From NCBI GenBank assembly GCA_964507325.1, contig CAZDQL010000019.1, positions 14,738 through 78,737 of the forward strand: a stretch of DNA of 64,000 nt, in the 5' to 3' direction. The stretch comes from CAZDQL01 sp964507325 (GTDB lineage: Bacteria; Planctomycetota; UBA1135; GCA-002686595). A program made the translations under genes and the position numbers. Positions 1-8,391 of the stretch are shown here, piece by piece. Positions within the stretch are counted from its first letter, which is position 1. Every line of letters begins with the position of its first letter. Under the pieces are notes generated by a model. That model ran no database searches and was not told the origin of the DNA. It was given only the letters and a program-made list of their open reading frames with translations.

Positions 1-478
1 GCCGCTCGCCGCTGCAGAGGTCCGGGATCGGGCAGCGGGTGTGCAGGGCCGCGATGCGGCTCAACACGCGGTTGCCGATTCGGCGTGTCCACGGCATGTG
101 GTTCTGGTCGCTGAAGCGATTGGCGAGCAGCATCCCGCTCGCCTCGGACTTCGCATCCCAGAGCTCGACCAGCGTCGCGGCCGGATAGGTTGCATCCGCG
201 TCGAGGAACGCGAGCCACTCCCCGCGCGCCGCCGCGAAGCCGGCCTTCAGCGCGCCGCCGTAGCCGCGCCCCTCGATGGAGAGGACCTGCGCGCCGCTCT
301 CCTCCGCCACGGCCGCAGTGCGGTCCCGGGAGCCGTCGTCCACCACGAGGATCTCGGTCCCCTCGGGAAGCGGCTGTTGTCCGAGATCAGTCAGGACCTC
401 CGGCAGGCCGGCTTCCTCGTCACGTGCGGGGATGACGACGGAGAGCGGGCACTGGTGTGTTTCGGGTGTCTCACTCAC
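1..478 (-). CDS. glycosyltransferase family 2 protein, partial
   Basis: This is a GT-A type glycosyltransferase of family 2, which moves a sugar from a nucleotide or polyprenyl donor. Read on the minus strand from a GTG at 478 it gives the N-terminal 159 residues; the C-terminus lies beyond the left edge. The N-terminus has LSVVIPARDEEAGLPEVL, the usual first strand and nucleotide-binding loop. It is followed by EILVVDDGSRDRT and, about 40 residues later, FLDADATYP as the DxD metal site. Polyprenyl-phosphate mannosyltransferases look similar (GYGGALKAGF, then a short linker before the acidic motif), so a DPM1/DolP-type enzyme is possible. The ribosome site is weak (GAGAG). The gene follows a radical SAM gene on the same strand after a 312-base gap. 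No ATG start is present in frame, so GTG is the best choice. Confidence 0.8.
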   Translation of the reverse strand, partial: MSETPETHQCPLSVVIPARDEEAGLPEVLTDLGQQPLPEGTEILVVDDGSRDRTAAVAEESGAQVLSIEGRGYGGALKAGFAAARGEWLAFLDADATYPAATLVELWDAKSEASGMLLANRFSDQNHMPWTRRIGNRVLSRIAALHTRCPIPDLCSGER

Positions 479-790
479 TGGCTGCTCTCGCTGGGGAAAC
501 CTGTTGGAGCCCAATCGTGCTGGCAATCGCAACCCCGCGTGGCTCCAGCCCGAAGACTACCCGCTTTTGCCCGTAACGCGCATTGCGCGGCTGCATTCAT
601 CGACCCGACAGAACGCATCTCGGCGCCCATCCGGTGGCCCCACGCGACCCGGATCAGCGTTGCATATCGAGACGACCTACGGCGAAGCGGCACTCGTGTG
701 TCGCCAGATGCGTCTTGGTGACCGAATGGTCCCTAGACGCGGGGCGCCGGGCGGCGATTCGACCGGGGATTCGCGCCTAACAACGGCCCG
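479..790. other. 312-base intergenic region, no gene seen
   Basis: This lies between two minus-strand genes. It holds a 7-bp inverted repeat TGGAGCC/GGCTCCA (505-511 and 541-547) and a small palindrome CGCGCA-T-TGCGCG (577-589). A 72-codon minus ORF here has no coding character. I see no clear promoter, although the region is AT-richer than its surroundings and probably holds the glycosyltransferase leader. Confidence 0.4.
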
Positions 791-2389
791 CTAGGTGTCG
801 GAGCGAGACGGGACGCTCTCCTCCGCGGCGGTCACATCGGTCCCGTTCTTCTTCGAACGCGAGAGCTTCTCGGTCAGCCGGTGGTAGAGGTGGAAGGCGC
901 GTGCCTCCCAACGGGCGTTGCGGTAGCTGCCGTCCTCGAGGCGGCGCTGCGCGCGGCGTTCCCACCAGCCGACCTTGCCGCGCACGTTGCCGTAGGAGAG
1001 GGTCACGAAGTGCTGGTACATGCGCCGTGCCCGCTCCACCTTCGACGGGATGTTGCCGGGCCAGGTCTCGGTCATGTGGTACTCGCCGATCGAGCCCCAC
1101 TCGGGGATCGTCTGGGGACCCTGATAGCCGAGCTCCACCGCCTCGTCCCACATCGGCGTGCCGGGGATCGGCCGGAAGGGCCAGGTGGTGGGGCGGGCGT
1201 GGCGCGCGGCGTTGTGCAGGCGCCGGCACTGGTCGATGGTGGCCATCATCGACTCTTCCGACTCGCCGGGGAAGCCGATGATGTAGGTGCAGTTGGCCTG
1301 GATGCCGCGCTTGTCCATCTCGACGGCGGCCTCGATGTTCTCCTCGCCCCGGATCGGCTTGCCGATCCGCTTCAGCATGCCGGCATCGGCGGCCTCCGTG
1401 CCGATCTCCGCCACGTACATGCCCGACTCCGCCAGGAGGTCCAGGGTGGACGAGTCGTACTTCAGGATCGAGTTCACCTCGATGAAGGCGTTCCACTGGA
1501 TGCGCACCTCGCGCTCGATCAGCTTCTCCGCGAACTCGCGCATGCGCTTGTGGTGCACGCCGATGTTGGCGTCGTGGAAGCGCAGGACGTCGAAGCCCCA
1601 GCGATCGTGCATCTCGGCGATCTCGTCCACCATGCGTTCGGCGGGCATCGCCTTCCAACGCCGCTGGGCGACCTCGGGGGCGCAGCAGAAGGGGCAGGGC
1701 TCGGGGCAACCGAAGCTCGAGACGTGGACGACGCCGAAGTAGGGGTTCCCCCAGCCGATGGAGGGGGGTGTCGGCATGCGCAGGATGTCGTGCGCGGACG
1801 CGCGGCGCAGTTGGTGCTGGCGGTAGGGCTCGATGTCGATCAGCTGCCAGGGCATGGGCAGGAGGTCGTCCCACCCGACGATCTTGCGCGGCTCCGTGCG
1901 CACCACCTGACCGTCGCGCAGGAGGGACAGCCCCTCGATCGAATCCAAGGGCTCTCCGGCGTCGATCGCTTGGACGACCTCCCAGAAGGCGTGCTCCCCC
2001 TGGCCGTGCACGACCGCCTCGTAGAGCCCCGTCTCGAGCATCAGGTCGGGGCGCACGCTCGCGAACCAGCCCCCGATCACCGCCGGCAGGTCGGGATGGC
2101 GTGCCTTGACCTTGCTGATCGCCAGCCAACCGTCGGTCACCATGTAGCCCAGGATGCCGGTGGTGCCCACCAGCATCGCCTCCGAGCACTCCTCGAGCAG
2201 TCGCCGGTGCCCCTCCTCGCCGTGGTAGAGGCTGCCGTCGACGATCACCACCTCGTACCCGTTCTCGAGGGGATAGCCCGCGATCGAGAGCATCTCGAGC
2301 GGGAGCAGGTCCTTGCTCGACTCGCGACCGAGGGTCTCGTCGACCTGCTTCGGCTGGTACAGGACGATCTTCTTCTTGCGCTGGATCAT
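791..2389 (-). CDS. B12-binding-type radical SAM protein (paralogue 1)
   Basis: This is a 532-residue radical SAM enzyme with an N-terminal cobalamin-type Rossmann domain (about residues 5-190), a TIM-barrel radical SAM core and a C-terminal tail. The cluster-binding cysteines are C228, C232 and C235 (C-PEP-C-PF-C). The Rossmann domain keeps the fold signature EVVIVDGSLY and VIGGWFAS but lacks the DxHxxG cobalamin-histidine motif, as in several known B12-radical SAM families. Related enzymes methylate unactivated carbons or form rings, often on lipids or natural products; the substrate here is unknown. A paralogue at 59809 aligns without gaps through residue 235, with the three cysteines at identical positions. 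It is transcribed toward a family 2 glycosyltransferase, which hints at lipid or glycan modification. The start ATG at 2389 precedes a lysine-rich IQRKKKIVLY typical of this family. Confidence 0.85.
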   Translation of the reverse strand: MIQRKKKIVLYQPKQVDETLGRESSKDLLPLEMLSIAGYPLENGYEVVIVDGSLYHGEEGHRRLLEECSEAMLVGTTGILGYMVTDGWLAISKVKARHPDLPAVIGGWFASVRPDLMLETGLYEAVVHGQGEHAFWEVVQAIDAGEPLDSIEGLSLLRDGQVVRTEPRKIVGWDDLLPMPWQLIDIEPYRQHQLRRASAHDILRMPTPPSIGWGNPYFGVVHVSSFGCPEPCPFCCAPEVAQRRWKAMPAERMVDEIAEMHDRWGFDVLRFHDANIGVHHKRMREFAEKLIEREVRIQWNAFIEVNSILKYDSSTLDLLAESGMYVAEIGTEAADAGMLKRIGKPIRGEENIEAAVEMDKRGIQANCTYIIGFPGESEESMMATIDQCRRLHNAARHARPTTWPFRPIPGTPMWDEAVELGYQGPQTIPEWGSIGEYHMTETWPGNIPSKVERARRMYQHFVTLSYGNVRGKVGWWERRAQRRLEDGSYRNARWEARAFHLYHRLTEKLSRSKKNGTDVTAAEESVPSRSDT

Positions 2390-2475
2390 GGAGAGTCAGG
2401 CGCGCGGCAACGGGGGGAGGTGACATCGGCAGTTTACCCGAGGTCACTCCAGTCGACCTCTGGGGGCGGGATCCC

Positions 2476-3426
2476 CTAGGAGCTCCCCCGCCGCTCCACG
2501 GCCAGGCGTGCCGCCGTGCGCAGGACGTGGAGCAGGTTGGCCGCCGAGGCCTGGCCCCTGCCGGCGATGTCGAAGGCGGTGCCGTGCACTGGGCTGAGAC
2601 GCAGGTAGGGGAGCCCCGCGAGCAGCGTCATCCCCCGCCCGCGGGAGAGCAGCTTGAGGGGGATGAACGCCTGGTCGTGGTAGAGGGCCAGCACCCCGTC
2701 CCAGCGCCCTTCCGACGCCTGGACGAAGACGGTGTCGGGGGGGATCGGACCCTCGACCGAGAGTCCCCGGGCGCGGGCCTCCTCGACCGCGGGGACGATC
2801 CGGGTGCGCTCCTCGTCGCCGTAGAGCCCCTCCTCCCCGGCGTGGGGATTCAGCCCCGCCACCGCCAGCCGCGGCGCGGAGATGGCGAGCCCCTGCAGCG
2901 TCTCCGCCAGGAGCTCTAGGCGATCGACGATCGCCTCCGGCACCACGCGTCGGATCGCCTCGCTCAGGGGCATGTGGCGAGTGAGCAGCATCACGCGCAG
3001 CTCCCCCGCCATCGCCAGCATCTCGAAGCGCGTGCAACCGGCCCAGCGGGCGAGCAGCTCGGTCTGTCCCTCCACCGGCTCCCCCGCGAGGTGCAGCGAC
3101 TCCTTGCAGGCGGGTCCGGTCACCAGGGCCTCGACCACTCGGGAGCTGGCGAGCTCCGCCCCCGCCCGCAGCGAGGCGAGGGTGGCCAGACCGCAGTCTC
3201 GTTGGGCGCGGCCCATCTCCCAGTGCTCGGGCCCGTCGGTCACGTACCAACTCGCCCCGGCTTCGGGATCGAAGTCGGGCAGTCCCGCGACCCGCGTGGC
3301 GGCGGGGCCGGCGACCACCAGGCGCGCGATGTTGGCGAGCTCTCGATCGCGCAACGCGGCGGCGGCGATCTCGGGGCCGATGCCGGCCGGGTCGCCGACG
3401 GTGAGGGCGATCAGCGGGAGGGACAT
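2476..3426 (-). CDS. pdxA: 4-hydroxythreonine-4-phosphate dehydrogenase
   Basis: PdxA oxidises 4-phosphohydroxy-L-threonine with NAD(P)+. The product decarboxylates to 3-amino-1-hydroxyacetone phosphate for pyridoxal-5-phosphate synthesis. The 316-residue protein starts ALTVGDPAGIGPEI, the family's N-terminal signature. It has LVTGPACKESLHLAG in the middle, GLNPHAGEEGLYGDEE with metal-binding histidine, and ALYHDQAFIPLKLL and SPVHGTAFDIAGRGQA toward the end, so the key histidines and aspartates are present. Length is normal for the family. The rest of the pathway (pdxJ) is not in the window. TACCCT lies six bases before the ATG, suggesting a near-leaderless transcript. Confidence 0.95.
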   Translation of the reverse strand: MSLPLIALTVGDPAGIGPEIAAAALRDRELANIARLVVAGPAATRVAGLPDFDPEAGASWYVTDGPEHWEMGRAQRDCGLATLASLRAGAELASSRVVEALVTGPACKESLHLAGEPVEGQTELLARWAGCTRFEMLAMAGELRVMLLTRHMPLSEAIRRVVPEAIVDRLELLAETLQGLAISAPRLAVAGLNPHAGEEGLYGDEERTRIVPAVEEARARGLSVEGPIPPDTVFVQASEGRWDGVLALYHDQAFIPLKLLSRGRGMTLLAGLPYLRLSPVHGTAFDIAGRGQASAANLLHVLRTAARLAVERRGSS

Positions 3427-3432
3427 CCCGAC

Positions 3433-3438
3433 AGGGTA
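3433..3438 (-). promoter_or_regulatory. candidate -10 hexamer TACCCT upstream of pdxA
   Basis: TACCCT ends six bases before the pdxA ATG. It fits the TANNNT pattern known for leaderless promoters in Actinobacteria and Deinococcus. No convincing -35 box is seen. Confidence 0.3.
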
Positions 3439-3457
3439 CCCCCCTGCGCCGGTCGGC

Positions 3458-3730
3458 TCAGTCGGCGAGCTCCTCGTTCATCCGCCACAGGAAGGCGATC
3501 AGCTGCGCCACCGCGGCGTAGACCTCCTCCGGGACCTCCTCCCCCACCCGGCTGGCCGCCAAGAGCTGCAAGAGGTCCGGGTCGCGGCGGATCGGCACCC
3601 CGTGCTCCTCGGCGATCTCCAGGATGCGCTCCGCCAGCTCGCCGCGCCCGCGGGCGATCACCTCCGGGGCGGAGTCCCCCTCGCGGTCGTGGTGCAGGCC
3701 GACCGCTTCCTTGTGTGCGTCGCCCATCAT
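3458..3730 (-). CDS. FlhB C-terminal-domain-like protein (YlqH/FhlB type)
   Basis: This 90-residue protein resembles only the cytoplasmic C-terminal domain of the flagellar/type III export switch FlhB. It has AVGLHHDREGDSAPEVIARG, then ILEIAEEHGVPIRRDPDLLQLLAA and VPEEVYAAVAQLIAFLW, matching the part of FlhB after the NPTH cleavage site. No membrane domain and no NPTH motif are present. Its ATG at 3730 overlaps the stop of the upstream FliK-like gene as ATGA, so the two are probably co-translated. The same pairing (ylqG-ylqH) exists in Bacillus subtilis. A role in tuning export-substrate switching, or a non-flagellar role, is inference. No other flagellar gene is in the window. Confidence 0.75.
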   Translation of the reverse strand: MMGDAHKEAVGLHHDREGDSAPEVIARGRGELAERILEIAEEHGVPIRRDPDLLQLLAASRVGEEVPEEVYAAVAQLIAFLWRMNEELAD

Positions 3731-5184
3731 CCCGAAACGTCCATCAGGTGGTGCTCGCGCAGGAAGCGAATGTCGTGGGAGAGGTTGGCCACCTCGGTCT
3801 CCTCGGGGGTGGCGTCGAGCACGGTCAGGGTCACGCGGCGGCCCTGGGAGCCGAGCAGCTCTCCGAGCTCCTGGGAAGCGCGCCGCAGCCGCTGCGCGGT
3901 CTCCGGCCGACTCGCGCGCAGTCGGGCGGCGATCGCGTCCTGGCGCACCAGCAGGTCGGCGCGCACCTTCCCCAGGCGGCTGAACTCCACCCCGAGCACC
4001 ACCCGGAAGGACTCTTCGCCCCCCCCCTGGCGCCCCTCCGCGTCGCGCCCCTCGCGGTGCACGAGCAGCATGTGGGCGGTGGTCCACAGCGCCCCGTCGG
4101 GCAGGGGGAGGGAGAAGTGGCGCGGCTCCCCCGCCTCGCGGCGCGCCGCGTTGAGCAGCTCCTCCAGGTCGAGCCCCGCCAGGGCGCGGGCCATCGCCTC
4201 GCGCACCGGTCCGGCGTCCCGACCGATCATCTCCAGGGCCAGGCGACCGCGCAGACCGTTGCCGAGGGAGGCCAGGGCCGCGGCGGTCAGGCTCGTGGCC
4301 AGGGGGCTGCGCCCGATCCCCCCCGGGAGGTTGGCCAGGGCGCGCAGCAGCAGGCCTTCACTGCCGAGCAGGAGGCGTTCCCCGCGCCCCCCCGCCAGCC
4401 ACTGGGCGCTCTCCGGCGCCCCGGCGCGGGTCAGCTCACCCGAGAGGCCACCGGCCAGCTGGCGCGCGAGGCGCTCCAGGGTGCCGGCGTCGAGACGACC
4501 CTCGAGGGTCTGCCCCGCCATCCCGCGCAGGGCGACGGCCAGGGAGCGGTCGAGGAGTTCGAGCTCCGCCTGCGCGACTCCCGCCGCCACCAGCTCCGCC
4601 CGGATGCGGGTGGCCAGGGCGCGCAGGGCGGCCTCGAAGTCGTCCGCCCCGGTCGCCGCCGCCGCCGTGGTCAACGCGGCCGCGTAGGCCGATCCGCTGT
4701 CGGTCAAGAGGGCCCGCAGGGCTTCCCCACCCCCCTCGGGATTCAGGACCCGCCCCTCGATCGCCGCCAGCAGCGCCTCGATCCTCGCCCCCTTGCCCCC
4801 CTGCGCCTCGAGCTCCGAGCGCAAGAGCGCGGCCAGGTCCTGGAGCACCACCCCCAGGGGACGCTCGTCCGCCATCAGGGCGCGCACCGCCGCCAGCAGG
4901 GCCGAGTCGGTCGCGCCGCGGGATTCCCCCAACAGGCGCAGGGCGAGGTCGGAGCCGTGGCGCTCGACGCGCGCCAGGAAGTGGTCGCCGGGCTGCAGCT
5001 CGACGTTGCTCTCGGCGGGGACCCGCTGCCCCCCCATCGCCAAGAGGAAGGTGCTGCCGTCCAGCTTCTGCAGGACTTCCCCTACCAGCACACGCCCCTC
5101 TCGCAGGGGCGTGCCCGTCTCGCCGAGGACCGGCGCCGCGGGGCGCAGCAGTTGGGCGGAGGCGGCGGATCCCAGGGGTTCCAT
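3727..5184 (-). CDS. FliK-like hook-length-control domain protein
   Basis: This 485-residue alanine/leucine/arginine-rich protein has a C-terminal region (about the last 130 residues) like the FliK/Flg_hook domain. It shows WTTAHMLLVHRE, FRVVLGVEFSRLGKVRADLLV and RLRRASQELGELLGSQG, corresponding to the conserved 'L-G-x-V-x-V' strand followed by a long helix. The N-terminal half is low-complexity helical sequence with EVLQKLDGSTFLLAMGGQ near the start, as in YlqG-type proteins. I chose ATG 5184 (MEPLGSAAS) because upstream in-frame residues are arginine/proline-rich and non-coding in character. The stop overlaps the start of the FlhB-C-like gene (ATGA). The two together recall the interaction of FliK with FlhB-C. 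Confidence 0.65.
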   Translation of the reverse strand: MEPLGSAASAQLLRPAAPVLGETGTPLREGRVLVGEVLQKLDGSTFLLAMGGQRVPAESNVELQPGDHFLARVERHGSDLALRLLGESRGATDSALLAAVRALMADERPLGVVLQDLAALLRSELEAQGGKGARIEALLAAIEGRVLNPEGGGEALRALLTDSGSAYAAALTTAAAATGADDFEAALRALATRIRAELVAAGVAQAELELLDRSLAVALRGMAGQTLEGRLDAGTLERLARQLAGGLSGELTRAGAPESAQWLAGGRGERLLLGSEGLLLRALANLPGGIGRSPLATSLTAAALASLGNGLRGRLALEMIGRDAGPVREAMARALAGLDLEELLNAARREAGEPRHFSLPLPDGALWTTAHMLLVHREGRDAEGRQGGGEESFRVVLGVEFSRLGKVRADLLVRQDAIAARLRASRPETAQRLRRASQELGELLGSQGRRVTLTVLDATPEETEVANLSHDIRFLREHHLMDVSG

Positions 5185-5289
5185 GGCGTGCGGCGGGCGA
5201 CGGGGGCTCGATCGCCCTGTGCTAGAGTTCTCGGATGGGGTGCCCACTCCGTGAGCGCCCCGTCCCGATTCGGGCACCACCCGCACCCC

Positions 5290-6885
5290 ATGCCGATCCC
5301 CCGCGCCGCGCTACCACTCTGCGCCTTCCTCCTGGGGTGTGGCGGGTCGGACGAGGGGCAGGAGCTGCCCCCCGCCAACCTGCTCCTGATCAGCGTCGAC
5401 TGCCTGCGGGCGGACCACCTCTCCTGCTACGGCTACGAGCGCAAGACCTCCCCCACCCTCGACGCCCTGGCGGACGAGGGGGTGCGCTTCGAGCGCTGCT
5501 TCGCGACCACCTCCTGGACCCTGCCGGCCCACCTCTCGCTGCTCACGGGGCTCCCCCAGAGCGTCCACGGGGTGGACGACGACCGTCTCTGGTCCCGGGT
5601 GGACGGCGAGGGAGAGCCGATCCCGCCCCCCCTGCGCGGCGTCTTCGTCTCGGAGACCCTCTCCCGCGCGGGGTACGCCACCGCCGGCTTCTACTCCTGG
5701 AAGTACCTCGAGCCCACCTTCGGCTTCGGAGTGGGCTTCGACGTCTACGAGCGCCTGGCGCACACCTTCTACAGCCACCCCGAGGTGGGCCCGGAGTTCG
5801 AGCGCCTGCGGAAGCTGGACGACGTCGAGGCGCTGAAGGCCCTGGTGGAGGCGCATCCGCTGCTCTTCGACGACACGCGACCCAGCTCGCCGGCGGTGGT
5901 CGACCGGGCCCTGGCGTGGATCGACGAGTGGCAGGGCTCCGGAGGGGAACGCCCCTTCTTCCTCTTCCTGCACGTCTTCGACTGCCACGACCCGTACAGC
6001 CCACCGGAGCCCTTCGACACCCTCTTCGACCCCGACTACCGGGGGTCGATCGACGGCCGGCGGGTGGAGGCGCCGGACTCCCCTGTGCACGCCGACATGG
6101 ACCCGCGCGACCTCGAGCACCTGGTCGCGCGCTACGACGGGGCGATCCGGTTCGTGGACTCCGAGCTGGCCCGGCTCGTGGAGCGGCTCGACGAGCTGGA
6201 TCTCGAGGAGAACACCCTGGTGGTGGTCACCGGGGACCACGGCGAGGAGTTCTACGAGCACGGCATGAAGACCCACCGCCACCAGCTCTTCCTCGAGAGC
6301 GTGTCGGTGCCGCTGATCCTGCGCTGGCCCGCCGGACTGCCGAGCGGGAAGGTGGTCGAGGGGAACACGGGGCTGGTCGACGTCGTCCCCACCCTCCTCT
6401 CGGCGGCCCGGCTCACCCCCGACGCGCCGACGATGGGCAGGGACCTGATCGCCTTGGCCCACGGCCGGGGGAGCGGGAGCGCGCCGAGCTATCTCTCGGA
6501 GCTGATCGCCTTCGACGAGGGCCCCGTGCCGCTGCGCCTCGTCGGCATCGCCTCCGGAGACGAACACCGCATCCTCGAGACCCAGGGTCGCGCGCCCTGG
6601 AGCGCGCTCGACTTCGACCTGGCGCGGGATCCCCTGGGTCGCGGCCCGGGAACGACCCTCACAGGGGAGGCGCTGGCTCGAGTGGAGGAGGAGCTGGACC
6701 GACTGCGAGGCATCCTGCTCCGGCTGCGGGAGGTCCAGCCGCTGCGGGAGGTGGGGCGCCCCTTGACCCAGCTCGAGCGGGAGGACCTGGCGGCGATGGG
6801 CTACGCCGGGGGCGAGGAGACTATCGAGGGGACCGCCGGCGAAGACCGGCTCTCCCTCGACGGCGGGGTCTGGCCCGACGAGTAG
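5290..6885 (+). CDS. sulfatase-like (alkaline phosphatase superfamily) lipoprotein
   Basis: This 531-residue exported protein has a lipoprotein signal (ALPLCAFLLGCGGS, Cys after LLG). The alkaline-phosphatase-superfamily fold follows: LLLISVDCLRADHLSCYGY binds the first metal, and LVVVTGDHGEEFYEHG is the second metal site. The nucleophile region reads SWTLPAHLSLLTG. The position normally occupied by Cys or Ser in C/S-x-P-x-R is Thr and the Arg is His. Conversion to formylglycine is therefore impossible, and the enzyme is more like a phosphodiesterase or phosphotransferase with Thr nucleophile (as in LtaS) than a classical sulfatase. The substrate is unknown. It is divergent from the FliK-like gene, and the glpK gene faces it 18 bases downstream. 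Confidence 0.8.
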   Translation: MPIPRAALPLCAFLLGCGGSDEGQELPPANLLLISVDCLRADHLSCYGYERKTSPTLDALADEGVRFERCFATTSWTLPAHLSLLTGLPQSVHGVDDDRLWSRVDGEGEPIPPPLRGVFVSETLSRAGYATAGFYSWKYLEPTFGFGVGFDVYERLAHTFYSHPEVGPEFERLRKLDDVEALKALVEAHPLLFDDTRPSSPAVVDRALAWIDEWQGSGGERPFFLFLHVFDCHDPYSPPEPFDTLFDPDYRGSIDGRRVEAPDSPVHADMDPRDLEHLVARYDGAIRFVDSELARLVERLDELDLEENTLVVVTGDHGEEFYEHGMKTHRHQLFLESVSVPLILRWPAGLPSGKVVEGNTGLVDVVPTLLSAARLTPDAPTMGRDLIALAHGRGSGSAPSYLSELIAFDEGPVPLRLVGIASGDEHRILETQGRAPWSALDFDLARDPLGRGPGTTLTGEALARVEEELDRLRGILLRLREVQPLREVGRPLTQLEREDLAAMGYAGGEETIEGTAGEDRLSLDGGVWPDE

Positions 6886-6903
6886 GCCGCACCCCTTCCG
6901 GCG

Positions 6904-8376
6904 TCAGCGGGTGCGCACGCGGGCCACCGCCTCGCGCCAGGCGGCGAGGCGCTGCGCCCTCCCGGCGGCGTCGAGGCGGCAGGGGAAGGCGGGGGCCTCC
7001 TCCTGCAGGGCGCCCGCCTGGCCCGGATCCTGCCACAGGCCGATCCCCACGCCGGCGAGAGCCGCGGCCCCCCGGCTGGTGGCCTCCACGTCCGCGGGGC
7101 GCCGCACGGTGAGCCCCGCCAGGTCCGCCTGGGTGCGCATCAGGAAGTCGTTCGCCGCCGCACCCCCGTCGACGAGGAGCTCGTCGATCGCGAGGCCGGT
7201 CTCCTCCCGCAGGACCTCGACCAGCTCGGCGCACTGGAAGGCGATCGACTCGAGGGCCGCTCGGGCCACGTGCCCGCGCCCCACGCCGCGGGTCAGACCC
7301 AGGAGCGCCCCCCGCGCGTCCGGATCCCAGTAGGGTGCCCCGAGCCCCGCGAAGGCGGGCACGAGGTAGACCCCGGCGCTGTCCTCGACGGAGGTGGCCA
7401 GCTCCTCCGACTGCGCAGCGTCCTCGATCAAGCCCAGCTCGTCGCGCAGCCACTGCAGGATCAGGCCCCCGGAGAAGACGGAGCCCTCGAGGGCGTAGCA
7501 GGCGTCGCCGTCGCGCCCCGCGGCCAGGGTGGTCAGGAGCCCCCGCCGCGACTCGACGCGCCGGTCGCCGGTGTTCAGGAGCAGGAAGCACCCCGTCCCG
7601 TAGGTGTTCTTCAGGTCCCCCCGCTCCCAGCCCCCCTGTCCGAAGAGGGCCGCCTGCTGATCCCCGGCGATCCCCCGGATCGGCACGCTCCGGCCTCCGG
7701 GGAGGTGGGCGGTGCCGAAGTCGGCGCTCGAGGGCAGGACCTCCGGCAGCCAGCCGGGGTCGACGCCGAAGAGCCCGCACAGCTCGGCGCTCCAGGCTCG
7801 GGCGTCGAGGTCGAAGAGCAGGGTGCGCGAGGCGTTGGTCGGGTCTGTGGCCAGCCGCTCCCCAGCGGTCAGGTGGTGCACGATCAGGGCGTCCACGGTG
7901 CAGAAGCGCACGCGGCCGGCGCGGGCGGCGGCGGCCACCGCGGGGCGCTCGGAGAGCAGCCACTCGATCTTGGTGCCGCTGAAGTAGGGGTCGAGCAGGA
8001 GTCCGGTGATCGCCCGCACCCGCTCCTCCAACCCCTCTTCGCGCAGGGCCCTGCAGCGCTCGGCGGTGCGACGGTCCTGCCACACGAGGCCGCTGCCGAG
8101 CGTCTGGCCACTCTCCAGGTCGAGGGCGAAGACCGTCTCGCGCTGGTTGGTGATGCCGAGGGCGAGCGGCTCGCTGGCCGAGGACTCCAGCACCTCGGCG
8201 ATCGTCGCGTCGACCGCCGCGAGGATGTCGGCCGCCTCGTGCTCCACCCATCCGGGGCGGGGGAAGGACTGGGGGAACTCGCGGTTGGCCCGCGCCAGGC
8301 GGCGTAGGTTCCCATCCACGAGCAAGGCCGTCACGCCGGTGGTCCCGGCGTCGACGGCCAGCAGTGTCTCGGGCAC
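6904..8376 (-). CDS. glpK: glycerol kinase
   Basis: GlpK phosphorylates glycerol with ATP to sn-glycerol 3-phosphate. The 490-residue FGGY-family protein begins LLAVDAGTTGVTALLVD, the phosphate-1 motif. It continues with GITNQRETVFALD and GLVWQDRRTAERC, which contact glycerol in known structures. GIAGDQQAALFGQGGWERGDLKNTYGTG is the family signature, and DELLVDGGAAANDFLMRTQADL near the C-terminus is the adenosine motif. No frame breaks are seen. No glpF or glpD is adjacent, so regulation by substrate cannot be read from context. Confidence 0.95.
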   Translation of the reverse strand: MPETLLAVDAGTTGVTALLVDGNLRRLARANREFPQSFPRPGWVEHEAADILAAVDATIAEVLESSASEPLALGITNQRETVFALDLESGQTLGSGLVWQDRRTAERCRALREEGLEERVRAITGLLLDPYFSGTKIEWLLSERPAVAAAARAGRVRFCTVDALIVHHLTAGERLATDPTNASRTLLFDLDARAWSAELCGLFGVDPGWLPEVLPSSADFGTAHLPGGRSVPIRGIAGDQQAALFGQGGWERGDLKNTYGTGCFLLLNTGDRRVESRRGLLTTLAAGRDGDACYALEGSVFSGGLILQWLRDELGLIEDAAQSEELATSVEDSAGVYLVPAFAGLGAPYWDPDARGALLGLTRGVGRGHVARAALESIAFQCAELVEVLREETGLAIDELLVDGGAAANDFLMRTQADLAGLTVRRPADVEATSRGAAALAGVGIGLWQDPGQAGALQEEAPAFPCRLDAAGRAQRLAAWREAVARVRTR

Positions 8377-8391
8377 GGGTTGGAGGCCCTG

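Noticed and set aside
475..693. 72-codon minus ORF upstream of the glycosyltransferase
   Set aside because: It has no ribosome site, no recognisable composition and no homologous motif.
881..2479. 532-codon plus-strand ORF opposite the radical SAM gene
   Set aside because: It is an antisense shadow caused by high GC third positions. It has no motif, and the opposite strand carries a clear radical SAM signature.
5235..7112. 625-codon plus ORF overlapping the sulfatase-like gene in another frame
   Set aside because: Its composition is Pro/Arg/Gly-rich and the overlapping frame has clear catalytic motifs and a signal peptide.
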